This document shows, in pieces, positions 20,401-30,204 of a stretch of DNA of 64,000 bases. Position 1 is the stretch's first letter, and each line of letters opens with the position of its first letter. The DNA comes from Amyelois transitella (taxonomy: Eukaryota; Arthropoda; Insecta; Lepidoptera; Pyralidae): positions 2,810,001 through 2,874,000 of the forward strand of contig NC_083526.1 of the NCBI RefSeq assembly GCF_032362555.1, read 5' to 3'. Both the position numbers and the translations under genes were made by a program. Below the pieces are notes generated by a model, which made no database searches, had not been told where the DNA came from, and was given only the letters and a program-made list of their open reading frames with translations.

Positions 20401-23365
20401 GGCATATAAGCTAGGGATTCTACTTTTAGGCGACGGGCTAGCAACCTGTCTCTTTATATGAACCTCAATTCTATTATTAAGCCAAACAGCTGAACGTGGC
20501 TTATCAGTCTTTTCAAGACTGTTGTCTCTGTCTACCCCGCAAGGGATATAGACGTGATTATAAGTATGTACCTAACATTGAAAAAGATATATAATATACA
20601 TATACATACATACATATACATACATACATATCATCACGTCCCTTGCGGGGTAGACAGAGCCAACAATCTTGAAAAGACTGATAAGCCACGTTCAGTTGTT
20701 TGGCTTAATGATAGAATTGAGATTCAAATAGTGACAGGTTGCTAGCCCATCGCCTAAAAGAAGAATCCCAAATCCATACATACATATATGTGGAAATTAA
20801 TCTGATAATACTTCATTTAATTATAGACCCATCCGTCCCAAGCTTCGTCAGGCAGCACAAGATCTTCGCTCTACGTCGATTTGTCCCGGCTGCCGTCACT
20901 TACTAGGAACGTGAGCGAAACTCAACTGGTGGCTGATATACGGAGCGTTGGTAAGTATTAATTGTATTAAGTATTATTATTAATAGGTATTAATTGTATT
21001 AAACTTGTTGGTATATGAAGAAAATAACAATGTCATTACCTTTTATACCGTGTCATCGTCTTTTATCTGGTTTCATCATCTCATCGCTTTTAATTCCGTT
21101 TCGTCGTTTCTTACACTATCTCATCACTTCCACAAGCTCAGTAGGTACTGCAGCAAAACCATCGACTTAGCAAAAGGCAGGAGCACACTCTTTGTATTTT
21201 AGGTCATCCCCCTGTACCTATACCAATATCATCATCGCGTCTTATCCCTACTCCTCGCCTTTTATCTCGTCTCACTACCTTTTAACCCGTATACATACAT
21301 ATGGTCACGTCTATATCCCTTGCGGGGTAGACAGAGCCAACAGTCTTGAAAAGACTGAATGGCCACGTTCAGCTATTTGGCTCAATGATAGAATTGAGAT
21401 GCAAATAGTGACAGGATGCTAGCCCATCGCCTAAAAAAGAATCCCAAGTTTGTAAGCCTATCCCTTAGTCGCCTTTTACGACATCCATGGGAAAGAGATG
21501 GAGTGGTCCTATTCTTTTTTGTATTGGTGCCGGGAACCACACGGTTTAACCCATATCACCGTCTTTTATCCCGTCTCATCGCTTTCTATCCCGTCTGCCG
21601 GCAGACAGCCAGCAGACTACCGCTTCCACAAGCTCGGTACTACAGCAAATATTACGACTGAGCAAACGGAGAGAGAGCACTCAATGCCGCTTTATTACAA
21701 TACGGCTGCCCAACGCTAAAACTGTTAGTCAGTGACGCTTTTTTGTAGTTTTTGTATTTTTTCTCTAAGTAAAAGTCATCGTAGAAAACGTAGGCTTAAT
21801 ATTGAGTCTAGATGATTTTAAGGTTATGTGTAATGTAGTAGAAATGTAAAATTGCTTTTGCTATTGCCCTTTACTCCTCAAATTAAATTTTACAAACTGT
21901 CTGTTCGACAAAGCCAGGACTAGAGACAAGTTTTTTCATGAATATTATGGTTGATGCTTTTTATATTACTTTATTTTAGATTACATAATTAAAAAAGATC
22001 ATGTCATTTTCTTATTATACAGTGCAGTGAAATACATTAAATATAGTTTTAAGAGAACTTAATTACAAAAGATAACCATTCAAAATTTTCCACAATTTCA
22101 GGATCCAAAGCTCTGAACAACATGTCGGAACAATTCAGTAAACTAAACAAACTGAGCCATTCTTTGAACGCCCGCGCGAGACCCAGTCTCCAACTGAAAT
22201 TCGACCAAGGCACCTCCCGTACTAAAAAGATCTTCACCCTGGGTAACAAAACGGAGAAGAAAAAGGGCAGCCTTTCAGATGGCATGAGTTCAGATTACTC
22301 TTCAGACGACGAGAACAGAACAAACATATTCGAGCCCACTTTGGACAATTTCGAAAACACCCAACATTATATAGGAAAAACACAAAAAACTGAAACTGAC
22401 GACTGTGACTTGATTGAAAATCCACTTTACACTTCCAAAATCGAACCGGAGAAAGAAGAGTTCGTGCCGACAGATATAGTAACGACGAACACACAGACAG
22501 TCAAAACTCCGAGCAATATGAACAAAATTAATCCGTTCGACGTCGATATAGAGCGGACCACGCCCGAGATCAAAGTGGAGGGGCAGAGCGAGAAGGCGAT
22601 ACCTCCTAGCTCGCTCTTACTGTCTCAGAAACTATCTCATAGTTCGAGTGATATTAACTATGAGGAGAGTGTGCCCGAGGGCAGTTTCCACGTGCGTTCG
22701 AACTCTCAGCACGAAATCACGCTGAATATAGCGCAGTCTCATAGCGAGTCAGCGCTGAAGCAGCTGAAGAATATAGCCAGTCCTGTGTCAAGTGCGACTA
22801 GAGATATGGTTCTATCGCCGCTGTCTAAGTTGGCGAAAGGCGTGCAGTCGCTGGGAGCCAACTTGGATCCGAGGAAGATTAAGGTAAATTGCTACTTACC
22901 GTTAAAATCTCATTATAGCAATTTTCAAATTGTATGCAAAATATATTGTTTTCAAGTTGAGTTTGAGCTTCGCTGTAAGCGACATTATTTACATTGAAAA
23001 AATTTGGCAATATTTGGCCTTGGTAATTTTTAATTAATTGGCCTGTGACATTCGCATAGGAGGTGTATTTAATCTTATAAGACTGACACCGCATGACTGT
23101 CATTTTGTTTTATTGGTTTCCAAATATATGGCAAGACTATTGAGATCAATCATTCTTAAAACTTGATCATTGTGTGTGTGTTCAATTGAAAAACTAGTTA
23201 AAAAACCAGTCTGACGAAGTAAGCATCTTTCTAGAAGTTCTTTAAAAAAACAATATCTTTTAGGGCTCAACGGCGGTAAAACACATAAGCGAGCAACAAT
23301 ACGAGGAACACAGGAAACTGCAAGAGAAATGGCGCGATTGCAACACGCGCCTTGTCGCTTTGTAA
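5485..23365 (+). CDS. INPP5F: Phosphatidylinositide phosphatase SAC2 (INPP5F), complete
   Basis: Nineteen coding exons with GT-AG borders and compatible phases: 5485-5581, 5767-6152, 6347-6631, 7175-7359, 7613-7724, 8598-8670, 9477-9669, 10474-10639, 11299-11460, 12360-12430, 12771-13016, 13672-13798, 14615-14742, 15400-15568, 17806-17968, 20186-20292, 20827-20950, 22102-22883, 23264-23365. The sum is 3678 nt (1225 aa), or 1143 aa without exon 11, close to the vertebrate length. The Sac domain carries the CX5R catalytic loop in exon 8 (C488, R494). Exons 13-16 match the hSac2 region, and exon 18 is a Ser/Thr-rich low-complexity tail. The family removes the 4-phosphate from phosphoinositides on early endocytic membranes. 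The start has a good context (AAAATGG). Candidate poly(A) signals are at 24131 and 25338. The exon 12 donor (GTTCTT) is weak. Confidence 0.93.
8371..8530 (+). repeat. Interspersed repeat family D, copy
   Basis: Shares the track 'TCGCTTCGTGTAAAAACCTG' and a following GATCGTG...GGCG block with copies near 11866-11985 (reverse), 56495-56610, 59493-59572 (reverse) and 62150-62545. It lies in INPP5F intron 5. The family is not identified. Confidence 0.6.
9150..9447. mobile_element. MITE-like element just upstream of INPP5F exon 7
   Basis: The two ends are imperfect inverted copies sharing GTAGCAACTCG, with a further shared core ATGCGCAA inside. No coding capacity is seen. The right end stops about 30 bp before exon 7. 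Boundaries are approximate and no clear target duplication was found. Confidence 0.45.
9632..10115 (+). repeat. Tandem duplication of the exon 7 end plus donor
   Basis: Units begin at 9632 (the real exon 7 end), 9831 and 10050, giving spacings of 199 and 219 bp. Each unit repeats the last ~38 nt of exon 7, its splice donor and following intron sequence. The second copy has an in-frame TAG. The third has no stop in that stretch and carries a stronger GTAAGT donor. No acceptor precedes the copies, so they look like decoy donors. Confidence 0.85.
10474..10639 (+). CDS. INPP5F: INPP5F exon 8, catalytic exon
   Basis: Encodes residues 444-499, including Asn-Cys-Ile-Asp-Cys-Leu-Asp-Arg-Thr-Asn. This is the Sac CX5R(T/S) phosphatase loop, with C488 as nucleophile and R494 as phosphate-binding Arg by family analogy. 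All expected loop residues are present, so the enzyme should be active. The incoming phase is 2 (split Cys codon) and the outgoing phase is 0. Confidence 0.92.
11079..11292 (+). mobile_element. tRNA-headed SINE abutting INPP5F exon 9
   Basis: The 5' head has A-box-like GTGGCGCAGCGGTAGT and B-box GGTTCGAATCC. It is followed by the family's body and the tail sequence GAGGCTAACTCAATCTG. The last SINE bases lie about six nucleotides before the acceptor AG (11297-11298). Its CTAAC at about 11279 is a plausible branch point. Confidence 0.85.
11461..11720 (-). mobile_element. (GTAT)n-tailed retroposon (family B) at the exon 9 donor
   Basis: A full-length reverse copy of a short element whose sense strand starts CCGTGTGGTTCCCGGCACC and ends in GTATGTA repeats. 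Intron bases +1 onward (GTACATACATA) merge into the element's tail. AAGGTAC occurs both at the exon border and after the element (11728-11734), which fits a target-site duplication. Confidence 0.85.
11866..11985 (-). repeat. Interspersed repeat family D, reverse copy
   Basis: Reverse-orientation fragment of the same family as 8371-8530, recognisable by TCAGGTTTTTACACGGAGCG. It lies in INPP5F intron 9. Confidence 0.5.
12771..13016 (+). CDS. INPP5F: Extra 82-codon INPP5F exon (exon 11)
   Basis: A 246-nt exon flanked by CCGCCAG and GTTAGT, with phase 2 on both sides, so inclusion or skipping keeps the frame. Skipping joins exon 10 to exon 12 and gives the continuous Ser-Ala-Asn-Arg-Tyr-Tyr-Leu seen in vertebrate INPP5F. 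The first 21 residues resemble the start of exon 12: 8 of 21 identical, including Phe, Asp-Ala, Gln, Ala-Ile-Asp and Gly. This suggests an old exon duplication. The remaining ~60 residues are not recognised. Base composition and the lack of stops look coding. It cannot splice directly to exon 13 in frame, so it is a cassette or constitutive insertion, not a mutually exclusive exon. Confidence 0.75.
13730..14400 (+). repeat. Tandem duplications of the exon 12 end and following intron
   Basis: The 3' part of exon 12 and its flank (13730-13900) recur with changes at about 14074-14220. Shorter pieces recur near 13893-13930, 14230-14290 and 14336-14372. Shared words include CCCCACACAGCT, TTGTCCAAGAG and TTCTGGTGTTTAAATGTGCG. 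The copy at 14074 has AAG followed by ATTC in place of the donor GT, so it is not a ready donor. Confidence 0.8.
14466..14545 (-). repeat. Fragment of the LINE-like relic family
   Basis: Contains GGTGTAGGCAGAAACTACAT and CTTTCCACTTGCCACGATC, matching the longer relic at 54108-54365. Truncated; it ends in INPP5F intron 12. Confidence 0.5.
14855..15012 (+). mobile_element. Diverged tRNA-derived SINE
   Basis: A B-box-like GGGTTCCATCCCCGGC is followed by the SINE body words GATTGGCCTGG and TGGATGTTTATCTAT. The anticodon-arm region is worn. It lies in INPP5F intron 13, directly against a family B copy. Confidence 0.55.
15010..15343 (-). mobile_element. Family B retroposon interrupted by another repeat
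   Basis: The reverse B copy is split by an insertion at about 15082-15198. The insertion carries TTTGTTTG repeats, CTTTATTGCA and GGCGGACTT, a family also seen at 18050-18190 and 63377-63480. The B sequence resumes at GTGACAGGTTGCTAGCCCAT. Confidence 0.65.
15603..15807 (+). mobile_element. Short non-autonomous Helitron-like element
   Basis: Starts TCCTACTAC and ends in CTAG followed by T. A GC-rich near-palindrome (GCGGACGAAGTCGCGGGC) precedes the end, as expected for a Helitron 3' terminus. The 5' flank is G, not the usual A. Confidence 0.6.
15826..16340 (+). mobile_element. Family B retroposon with a SINE nested inside
   Basis: The B copy runs 15826-15881 and resumes at about 16136, ending in GTATGTATGTA at 16340. 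ATAATAGAAGA flanks both ends (11 bp), fitting target-primed insertion. The intervening 15882-16135 is a tRNA-headed SINE. Confidence 0.8.
15882..16135 (+). mobile_element. tRNA-headed SINE nested in family B
   Basis: Head GGCCTCTGTGGCGCAGCGGT, B-box GGTTCGAATCC, the usual body, then a tail ending in TTTATTTATTTATTT. It interrupts the B consensus between CCATCTCTTT and CCCATGGATG, so it is younger than that copy. Confidence 0.8.
16351..16535 (+). repeat. Repeat family C copy with a 28-bp perfect hairpin
   Basis: Family C words are GATTTATTTTCAAAATTGGA and GCGCATGTGTAGAAGAAGCG. Copies also lie at 43125-43345 and 62226-62430, with worn ones at about 8800-8920 and 53370-53445. In this copy arms 16406-16433 and 16439-16466 are exact reverse complements around GATGT. 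Other copies have only one arm. Confidence 0.8.
16632..16825. repeat. Two family B fragments in opposite orientation
   Basis: 16632-16693 is a forward 3' fragment (GTTGGCTCTGTCTACCCTGC). 16740-16825 is a reverse piece (GGCCACGTCCAGCTGTTTGG). Both are truncated and diverged. They lie in INPP5F intron 14. Confidence 0.55.
17400..17623 (-). mobile_element. Family B retroposon, reverse copy
   Basis: Begins CATATGATCACGTC and ends GCCGGGAACCACACAGCA. It has small internal deletions relative to other copies. It lies in INPP5F intron 14. Confidence 0.7.
18050..18190. repeat. Interspersed repeat with GGCGGACTTA end
   Basis: Shares TTTATTGCACATAAAA and ACAATGGCGGACTTATC with 15082-15198 and, more weakly, 63377-63480. 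It is probably the 3' end of a non-LTR element, read in reverse (inference). Confidence 0.5.
18423..19464 (-). mobile_element. Helitron (non-autonomous) inserted in a SINE
   Basis: On the plus strand it begins CTAG (reverse of a 3' CTAG end) followed by GCCCGCGACTTCGTCCGCG, the 3' hairpin. It ends in GA followed by host T, i.e. a 5' TC end. Host bases are A on the left and T on the right, the standard Helitron target. A tRNA-like SINE head (about 18655-18728, reverse) and a family B copy (18746-18935) sit inside. No helicase reading frame remains. Confidence 0.82.
18746..18935 (-). mobile_element. Family B retroposon nested in the Helitron
   Basis: Reverse copy from CATACATATGGTCACGTC to GTCGCCTTTCAC, lacking the 5' ~70 bp of the element. 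It lies inside 18423-19464. Confidence 0.75.
19754..20012 (-). mobile_element. Family B retroposon, reverse copy
   Basis: Nearly full-length, ending GCGCCGGGATCCACACGGCG. AATAATT lies on both sides and may be part of a target duplication. INPP5F intron 15. Confidence 0.75.
20311..20570 (+). mobile_element. Family B retroposon 19 bp after the INPP5F exon 16 donor
   Basis: Forward copy from TGCCGTGTGGTTCCCGG to AAGTATGTA. It starts 19 bp downstream of the end of exon 16 (20292). Confidence 0.8.
20596..20772 (-). mobile_element. Family B retroposon, reverse copy with long CATA tail
   Basis: The tail is about 35 bp of TACATA repeats. It is followed by GTCCCTTGCGGGGTAGACAG, and the copy is 5'-truncated at about 20772, before exon 17. 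Confidence 0.75.
21035..21690. repeat. Pyrimidine-rich degenerate tandem array split by a retroposon
   Basis: Repeated words of the kind TTTTATCCCGTCTCATCGC occur on both sides of the B copy at 21291-21544. A larger block beginning CTTCCACAAGCTC occurs at about 21127 and 21621. It looks like a duplicated minisatellite in INPP5F intron 17. Confidence 0.6.
21291..21544 (-). mobile_element. Family B retroposon, full-length with target duplication
   Basis: Bounded by TTTAACCC(G/A)TA on both sides (about 21280-21290 and 21545-21555). It is full-length in reverse orientation. Confidence 0.85.
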
Positions 23366-25857
23366 TGTCAGCTGTCACTGGAGGACGGTGTTGCCAGGTG
23401 AAAAAAAAACACCCATTTAGTAGTTTCTTAATTATCGTCGAACACGGTATATTTAGATTGGTTTGACAGTTATAATTCCGGCTTGGCTTATTGAAGTTAT
23501 TAGCCACATACCTATTGTATTTTTTTATTGAAAATATAAACAACGCTTTTAGTAAGCAAATCAAATAGATTTTGAACCATATTATAAAAACATTTGGCTT
23601 AGTTTTTATGACAACAACTATAGCCTTTAAGAAACTTAATACATGCTGTCAGGATTCAGTGAGATTTTAATTAAACGAAATGTTGGTAAGAAATGGGCTT
23701 TGCAATATTTTCAGTCACCGAATGCCGTCAAAAACTTAAGATCTGTCTGCCCAATGTGTAACATTGTAATCCTGATTTGATGATAAACATTTTGACATAT
23801 TTTAAGTTTTATGTAGGTTTTTTTCCAGTACTATTTTGCCAGTATTAATAGTTCCAATTTTTCTGACTGTTGATAATTTTATAAATATTGTTTGTATATA
23901 TGTTGACGTATTAACCGATATTTTTAACTTCCATTTTCTCATTAGATCCAATTGGTCCCTATTGAATCGAATCCATGATAATAATTTACAATTTTATTAA
24001 TATTATTATATACGATTTTAAAAGTTTAGCTAATTTTTAATGTGTGGTTTTGATAAATTGATTTTTATTCGAAATTGAGTGGAATGAATTGGATAATTGT
24101 ATAGTTTAGTAATTTTTATTCAGTTATAATAATAAAGGTAGAGTTGCGTTAGCAGTGTCGTGCTATATTGTAGGATTTTAGGGCATTACGACAAAAAAAA
24201 TCGATGTTACTGTAATAGCTAAAAAATATATATAAAATATATGTACTAATAGATACATCTATGTATTTAAAAGCCGATAGTCTTGTCTATAACACTTGGC
24301 TCTTTGAAGATTCGCCGGACCGTAGTCTAAAAAACTTGAATAACGTGTACATTTTTGTAATGGAATTGGTATCTTGCTAGTATTTTTTTATAATATAATC
24401 GTTTAAGTTTATGTATCACATTGCTGGGTCAAGACTAATAATTATATCATTATTGTCAGCGAGTTACTATTTATACGCATTCTCGCTAAAATACGAGTAG
24501 TGCCCGAAATAAAAAATACGTCCGTCCGTTCGAAAATGGATCGGAATGTCTTAAAATAAGGCACACAATCCTTAAATGTAAAATCCTGCTCATACACAAT
24601 GTTTTATATTCAAGGATTGTATGCATTATTGCAGAACTGTAAGAACTATTTTTGAATGTTGCTATTTGGAATGCGTATTTTTTTTTTTTTTGTTTAATAT
24701 TGCTCTCTGTGAAACTACTAGAGTTGATTGAAGTTATTTATACTTTTGTCAATTCGTCTTCAAAGGTCGCTAATGTGACATCTTGACCTGCACTGCTTGT
24801 AAATTTTAATATTGCAAGCTAAAATATAATAGGTAACCTTGCTCTCTATTGGCTACTTTTTATCAACTCAGTGATGTAAAAACACAAAAACATTCCTTAG
24901 AATTATCTTATGTACCATAAATTCTCGTATTGTAATAAAATAATATAACAATGGATAGACCGTTAAATTGTCTAACTTTTATTATCGAAGATCATTTTTG
25001 GGGATTTTCTTTGCAAACAATAGATTTATTAATATGTACTTTTAAACTTCCGCGTTGCATGATTTTTAATGTATGCAAACTGACATTAGTCATCCTGTGA
25101 CCACTGTCGATGCAACTCGAAAAAATGGTATGTTCGCGGTAATTCCGGTATGCCTACATTATTAAATTTATTGGGCTTAATAATATACTCTTGGGCTGGC
25201 CCTACAAAAAGACAAACTGCCAATATTTATAAGTTAAATTGTTTTGTATGTCACCTTATTTTTACCTTTTTATTAATTTTTTCCAAAATATTTCTCATTC
25301 CCATTGCAGTATTATTCATAATATAATAATTATAATCAATAAAACATGTTTATTCATTCAAAAATGTTTAATTATAGTAATATGTTTAGATTGAAAGCTT
25401 TGTTATTTGTACAAATATTATATTATTATCTTTCCACGGGGTAAACAAAACCTAAATTTGTAAACACAGAAGCCACTTGAAGTTTCCACTTGAAGTCACT
25501 TTGTAGCCACGATGAAAGTAATTCTGTAATAGTTGTTATATCTCAAATAATAACTTAGCGAGTGTGAAAATAGGACTATAGCTAAGTTAGGCTGTATGGC
25601 ATCCTTATGCTGTCCTAACACGCTTATTTCAAATTAAAAGTTAAGCTTTTAGATCTATATGTCAATTAATTAACTTATGTCATTTGACAGGAAAGAATCC
25701 AAATTGACAAGTTTTTTTTTATATTTTAGTGCTAGTTTCTAAAAACAGTAACAGCTTGGGAAGCCCGCTGTAAAAGAAATAAAAGTTTAAGTCAAAACTT
25801 CAACATATTAAAATGTTTCAGTATCTTGTGTTACCATTAACAGGCGTATATTAAATA

Positions 25858-26480
25858 CTAGCTTTCCGCCCGCGGCTTCGCCCACGTGTAATTCGGTTAT
25901 ATATAGCGTTTTTTAATGATCTCGACAGGGCTTTTTCTTCCACAGGCTTAAATCTTGTTACAACTGGAATTAAATATAGCCTGTGTTACTCAGGGATGAT
26001 GTAGCTTTCTAATGGTGAATGTTTGAAATCGATTCAGTAGTTTCGGAGTTTATGGATTACATGTGTAAACAAACAAACATATAAAAAAATAGATTGTTCC
26101 TCTTTATAATATTAGTATACATACAAATCTATATAGAAAAAGTAAAGCGAGACAAAATCATCGTCTCAAAAGAAAAAAAAAAAACAGGATTTATAGGACG
26201 AAGAGGCCTTACAGGATTTCCTTGTAAACAATATTTTTAGTTTTTTTTATTATTTACCAGTATGAACAGGTTAGAGTGAGAGCTGACACGCGAGCAAGCA
26301 ACATACAGTTGTCCGTGAGAGAAACAATCTTCTCTTAAATCAACACCAGCGACTTTAAAAGTTTGCCCTTGAGACTTAGGTATTTATCGTCATCGCAAAG
26401 CAAACTTTTTTCGTTTTGTTTTTCCTGGTATTCCAGGGAAATCAAGGGCAAACCTCAAATTTACAGGCAATTACGTTTTT
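25858..26480 (-). mobile_element. Helitron remnant with 3' terminus and helicase relic
   Basis: On the plus strand it starts with CTAG after an A, then GCCCGCGGCTTCGCCCACG, the reverse of a Helitron 3' hairpin end. The helicase C-terminus ends upstream of it in the same orientation, as in an autonomous Helitron. The 5' end was not found. Confidence 0.75.
26237..26480 (-). pseudogene. Helitron Pif1-like helicase C-terminus, decayed
   Basis: The minus strand from 26374 to a stop at 26237-26239 reads Ser-Gln-Gly-Gln-Thr-Phe, then Gly-Val-Asp-Leu-Arg-Glu and HGQLYVACSRVS. These are the last conserved helicase motifs of Helitron Rep/Hel proteins. Upstream, 26375-26480 continues recognisably (Phe-Ala then Met-Thr-Ile-Asn) but with a frameshift and a TAA. 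It is clearly inactive here. Confidence 0.85.
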
Positions 26481-28245
26481 GACAATTTCATAGATCTGTT
26501 TAAGTATTTGCGTCTGATAGTCATCATCCCATGTGAATGAGCTGATGATGGAAGGTACAACTCCTCAACGGTTAGGAGTTGAAAGAAAATTCTTACGAAG
26601 TTATACGTACATGTGAGGCTATTAGGTTGACCTGATAATAAAAAGTAAATCTCATTAACGTTAAGAATTTAGGTGAAAATGGATGCGGACAAATTTCGTC
26701 TCTTCACTTGTTTCCTTTTAGCTGTTTGTATGGGTAGTGTTAACACAAAATAGGGATTTAAAGGCGTGATGTTATTAATGTTATGCATGTATGTACATAA
26801 TTATGTATGTTAAAGAGACGACTGAAAGTTGTCATACAAAGTCTTTTTTTTTAAGGATGGGAAATCATCAAATGACCTCTCCCGCTCTGGGTGGAACGGA
26901 AGGGAGTGTCAGACTTTTACTGACTAAAACCCACCTCGTTCCTTCAGTTGCCCTTTGCGTTCCGGGGCCACGGTATCTCGTTAGAACTTTCCCGCAGCCC
27001 CGGCTCAGTTTATCCCGTTTCCCCCCCTTGGGGGTTGACATTTCAAAAATCCCTTCTTAGTGCTCACTTATGTTACTAAAGGAACCTCTGTTCAAAATCT
27101 TAGACTCCTATACCGAGCGGTTTCGGCTGTGCGTTAATAAATCAGTCACCCAATCGCACCCCCTAAATCACGATTGGAGGGTAGTTTGAAAAAACTTATA
27201 ATGTCAAACATATTTACTTGCCTATGTACGTGTTCATGCCAAGTTTCAAGTTTATAAACCCAAGGAATAAGATTTTTCATAGAAACGTTTTTACCCCTTT
27301 TCACCCCCTTGGGGGTTGAATTTCCAAAAATCCTTTCTTAGTGCTCCCCTACATATCCCAAGGAACCTACATTCCAAATTTCAGCTGTCTACGACCAGTA
27401 GTTTCGACTGTGCGTTGTCTGTCAGTCAGTCACTCAGTAACGGAAGAGTTTTATATATATAATATATAGATTTATGGCAACATTTTAGAAAGATTGCGTA
27501 TTGTAGCCAATTATAGGCGATGCACCAATTTGTTATACTTTATTTTATGTATATTGTAGTAAAATATGTATAACGATTCATATGTAAATTTAAAAAAAAA
27601 AACACAGAAGACAGAAACAAGAAGATAGTAGATCTTCTTTAGACTTGTATATTTATTATGTAAGAATTAAAAAAAAAAAAGAATTGTTAGTATGACATAT
27701 TAAAAATTCTTTTTTTTAAATTCTTATGCACCATACGAAACTACAAAAATTTCAACTTTCAGGACTTATTTCCACTGTGCGTTGTCTGTCAGTCAGTTGG
27801 TAATGGTAGAATATACTTAACGTGCGTTCTGTAAGTTTGATTTTGAGAAATAGTGGTTTCAAATCATAATAAAATGTCACAAAATGATTGTAAGTAATAC
27901 CTCCGTTAAATTTTTTTTATTTAAATTAATGACAGTTAATTATTATATTATGTACTACGGCTAAAAGTTTTTATTAATGAATAATACACTCAATGAATTA
28001 CTTAATAATAGTTATATAATTTTGCAAATATATGCGTGTACTAAAAAAATATTTCATAGAAGCTGTATTAAGTTATTTGTAGTCGTAATGTTACAATTAA
28101 ATTAATTTTTTTTTTTGATTTACCAAAGTTATTATAGTGCAAAATACACGGCTCAAATGTATTTAGAAATATAAATCTGTATAGATTGTTCCTATCGATT
28201 GAAATTGTAGAATAGGTACAACAAGAAGGGTATATGTGTATATTA

Positions 28246-28444
28246 CGGCCTCTGTGGCGCAGCGGTTGTGCGCTTGTCTGTGAAACAGTAGGTCGAGGGT
28301 TCAAATCCCGACCACGGCATGATGAGAAACTTTTTCTGATTGGCTTGGTTCTTGGATTTTTATCTGCTTATATAAATATTTATTATCGTTGAGTCATTAT
28401 CTCGTAACATAAGTTTCGCACTTACTTTGAGTCTAACTCAATCT
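28246..28444 (+). mobile_element. tRNA-headed SINE
   Basis: Head GGCCTCTGTGGCGCAGCGGT and B-box-like GGTTCAAATCC, then the common body ending AGTCTAACTCAATC. Intergenic. Confidence 0.8.
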
Positions 28445-28680
28445 TAATACTAACTACGTAAATAAATCGGTGTTTGTTTTTTTAATTATAAACACCGGAT
28501 CTGTGCGATATATAATTTTTTTTATGATTTGACTTATTACGCTTCCCCCGTAAGTACAGATATAACCTTCTTGTTACACCGTAGCAAATAGACGAAAATG
28601 TATTAAATTAATTATTGTTATTATATGGACCATTCTGTATAATCCAATATCGTCATAATACAATGCATAGTAGACACATA

Positions 28681-28898
28681 GACGTAGAAAAAAAGGCAGA
28701 CGAAGATTTAGTATACGGCGATATGAAGCACCAATAGTATACGCCTCACGCACGCACTCTCACCAATAGTGTGACAGTCGGCCGCAAGATGCGTCATAGA
28801 TTATGTCATTTTCTGTCATTCACACATGCGTACAATGCCGCCATTACGATGCTTCAATTTTTTTCAAGCCACACTACGTCTGCCTTTTTTACTACGTC
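28681..28898. mobile_element. MITE candidate, 22-bp terminal inverted repeats
   Basis: 28681-28702 and 28877-28898 are inverted copies with one mismatch (GACGTAG...GGCAGACG). Weaker pairing continues outward. The interior has no reading frame. The target duplication is unclear. Confidence 0.6.
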
Positions 28899-29363
28899 TG
28901 TAAGTAGACATTTAAAACTAGCATAAAATGTAATGGCTCGCGATTAGTTGTCAAATTAAAACATCACAATATTTGCGTTTTATTTGTTTATTTTATTTTT
29001 AACATACGGCCGTAGAACCTACGTGAAATCAAAACAAGAAATACTGTGATGAGAAATCTAAGTTCAAGTCTGTGATGTATATCTGTTCATGTAAATCTGT
29101 TTTCATTTATTTATTTGTAGATTAAAATTGCTTTTGACGAATAAGTTTTTTATTCGGATATTTTTCCCAAATGACTGACTTGCTAAGTGTTAGGGCACAT
29201 ACCACAGTGGGCGGTTTCCAGTTTCTTCGTGTTGCTAACGCCTGCGCGGCGTGCGCCCACCTACAAGTGTATGAAGCACATAGGTACCGTATACCGTATA
29301 CGTCGACGCCGTAAAGACGGCCAGTGTTGGGGGGCCCTAAGATGATGCTTATTTTTGTAAAGA

Positions 29364-29598
29364 CGGCCTCTGTGGCGCAGCGGTAGTACGCTTGTCTGTG
29401 ACACCGGATATCCCGGGTTCGAATCCCGGCCAGGGCATGATGAGAAACGAACTTTTTTTGATTGGCCTGGGTCTTGGATGTTTATCTATATAAGTATTTA
29501 TTATAAAATATAGTACCGTTGAGTTAGTACCTCGTAACACTAGTCTCGTACTTACTTCGAGGCTAACACAATCAATGTAATTTGTCCCAAAAAAAAAA
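29364..29598 (+). mobile_element. tRNA-headed SINE with target duplication
   Basis: Intact head and body ending in a run of A. TTTGTAAAGA flanks it at 29354-29363 and 29599-29608, a 10-bp target duplication. Confidence 0.88.
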
Positions 29599-30204
29599 TT
29601 TGTAAAGATAGAGACTACTGGGACCGGGTTCGATCCCCGGTCTAACGGATGAAAATAAATGGGGAACTGGGTGATTTGATTGATAAATTAGTTTAAAATT
29701 ATATTTTTTAACTAAAAGACATATCAACATTTTCCTTTTATTATAGTAGGTAGGTATTTATTGTTTTCTACATAAATATTATTATATACATTACATTATG
29801 TATTTACCCCCCATGGTGTGGTGAGGTCCCGCAATAATAATAACGAAAGATAAGAGATGTTAGTAAATTTTAAGAGTATTTTTGTTTAATTTCGTAGTTT
29901 ATGTACCTATAATTACATGAGTGGATACTCTTTTAAATGTGAGATCGCATTCTATCTCAGACTTCTTTTTCCATGTAACGTCATTGTCAATCAATTTTAT
30001 TTTATCTCGGCCTAAAGTCTAATTACCTACCTATAAGATTTTTTATAAATTAATGGATTTATCACACAATATATGAATATTTCGTTCTTGATAAATGAGA
30101 ATACTAACTAACATTGAGCAGGTGAAGAAAGAAATCTTTAATGTGACTTTTAACTTACCAAATTTTTTAAGGAGATCATACCTTCCTATTTAATTTTCTA
30201 TTTG

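Larger units (their letters stand above)
23366..30204. other. INPP5F 3' flank and intergenic repeats
   Basis: 23366-25857 is AT-rich with no coding frame and probably holds the INPP5F 3' UTR (AATAAA at 24131 and 25338). 25858-26480 is Helitron-derived. 26900-27480 has two or three related blocks with CCCTTGGGGGTTGA and TTTCGRCTGTGCGTT. 28246-28444 and 29364-29598 are SINEs and 28681-28898 is a MITE candidate. I see no host gene. Confidence 0.6.

Noticed and set aside
22049-22494. Minus-strand frames opposite INPP5F exon 18
   Set aside because: Shadows of a strongly supported coding exon.
26791-27060. 89-codon plus-strand reading frame
   Set aside because: It coincides with a block that recurs at about 27290-27440 with stops; repeat-derived and without a recognisable domain.
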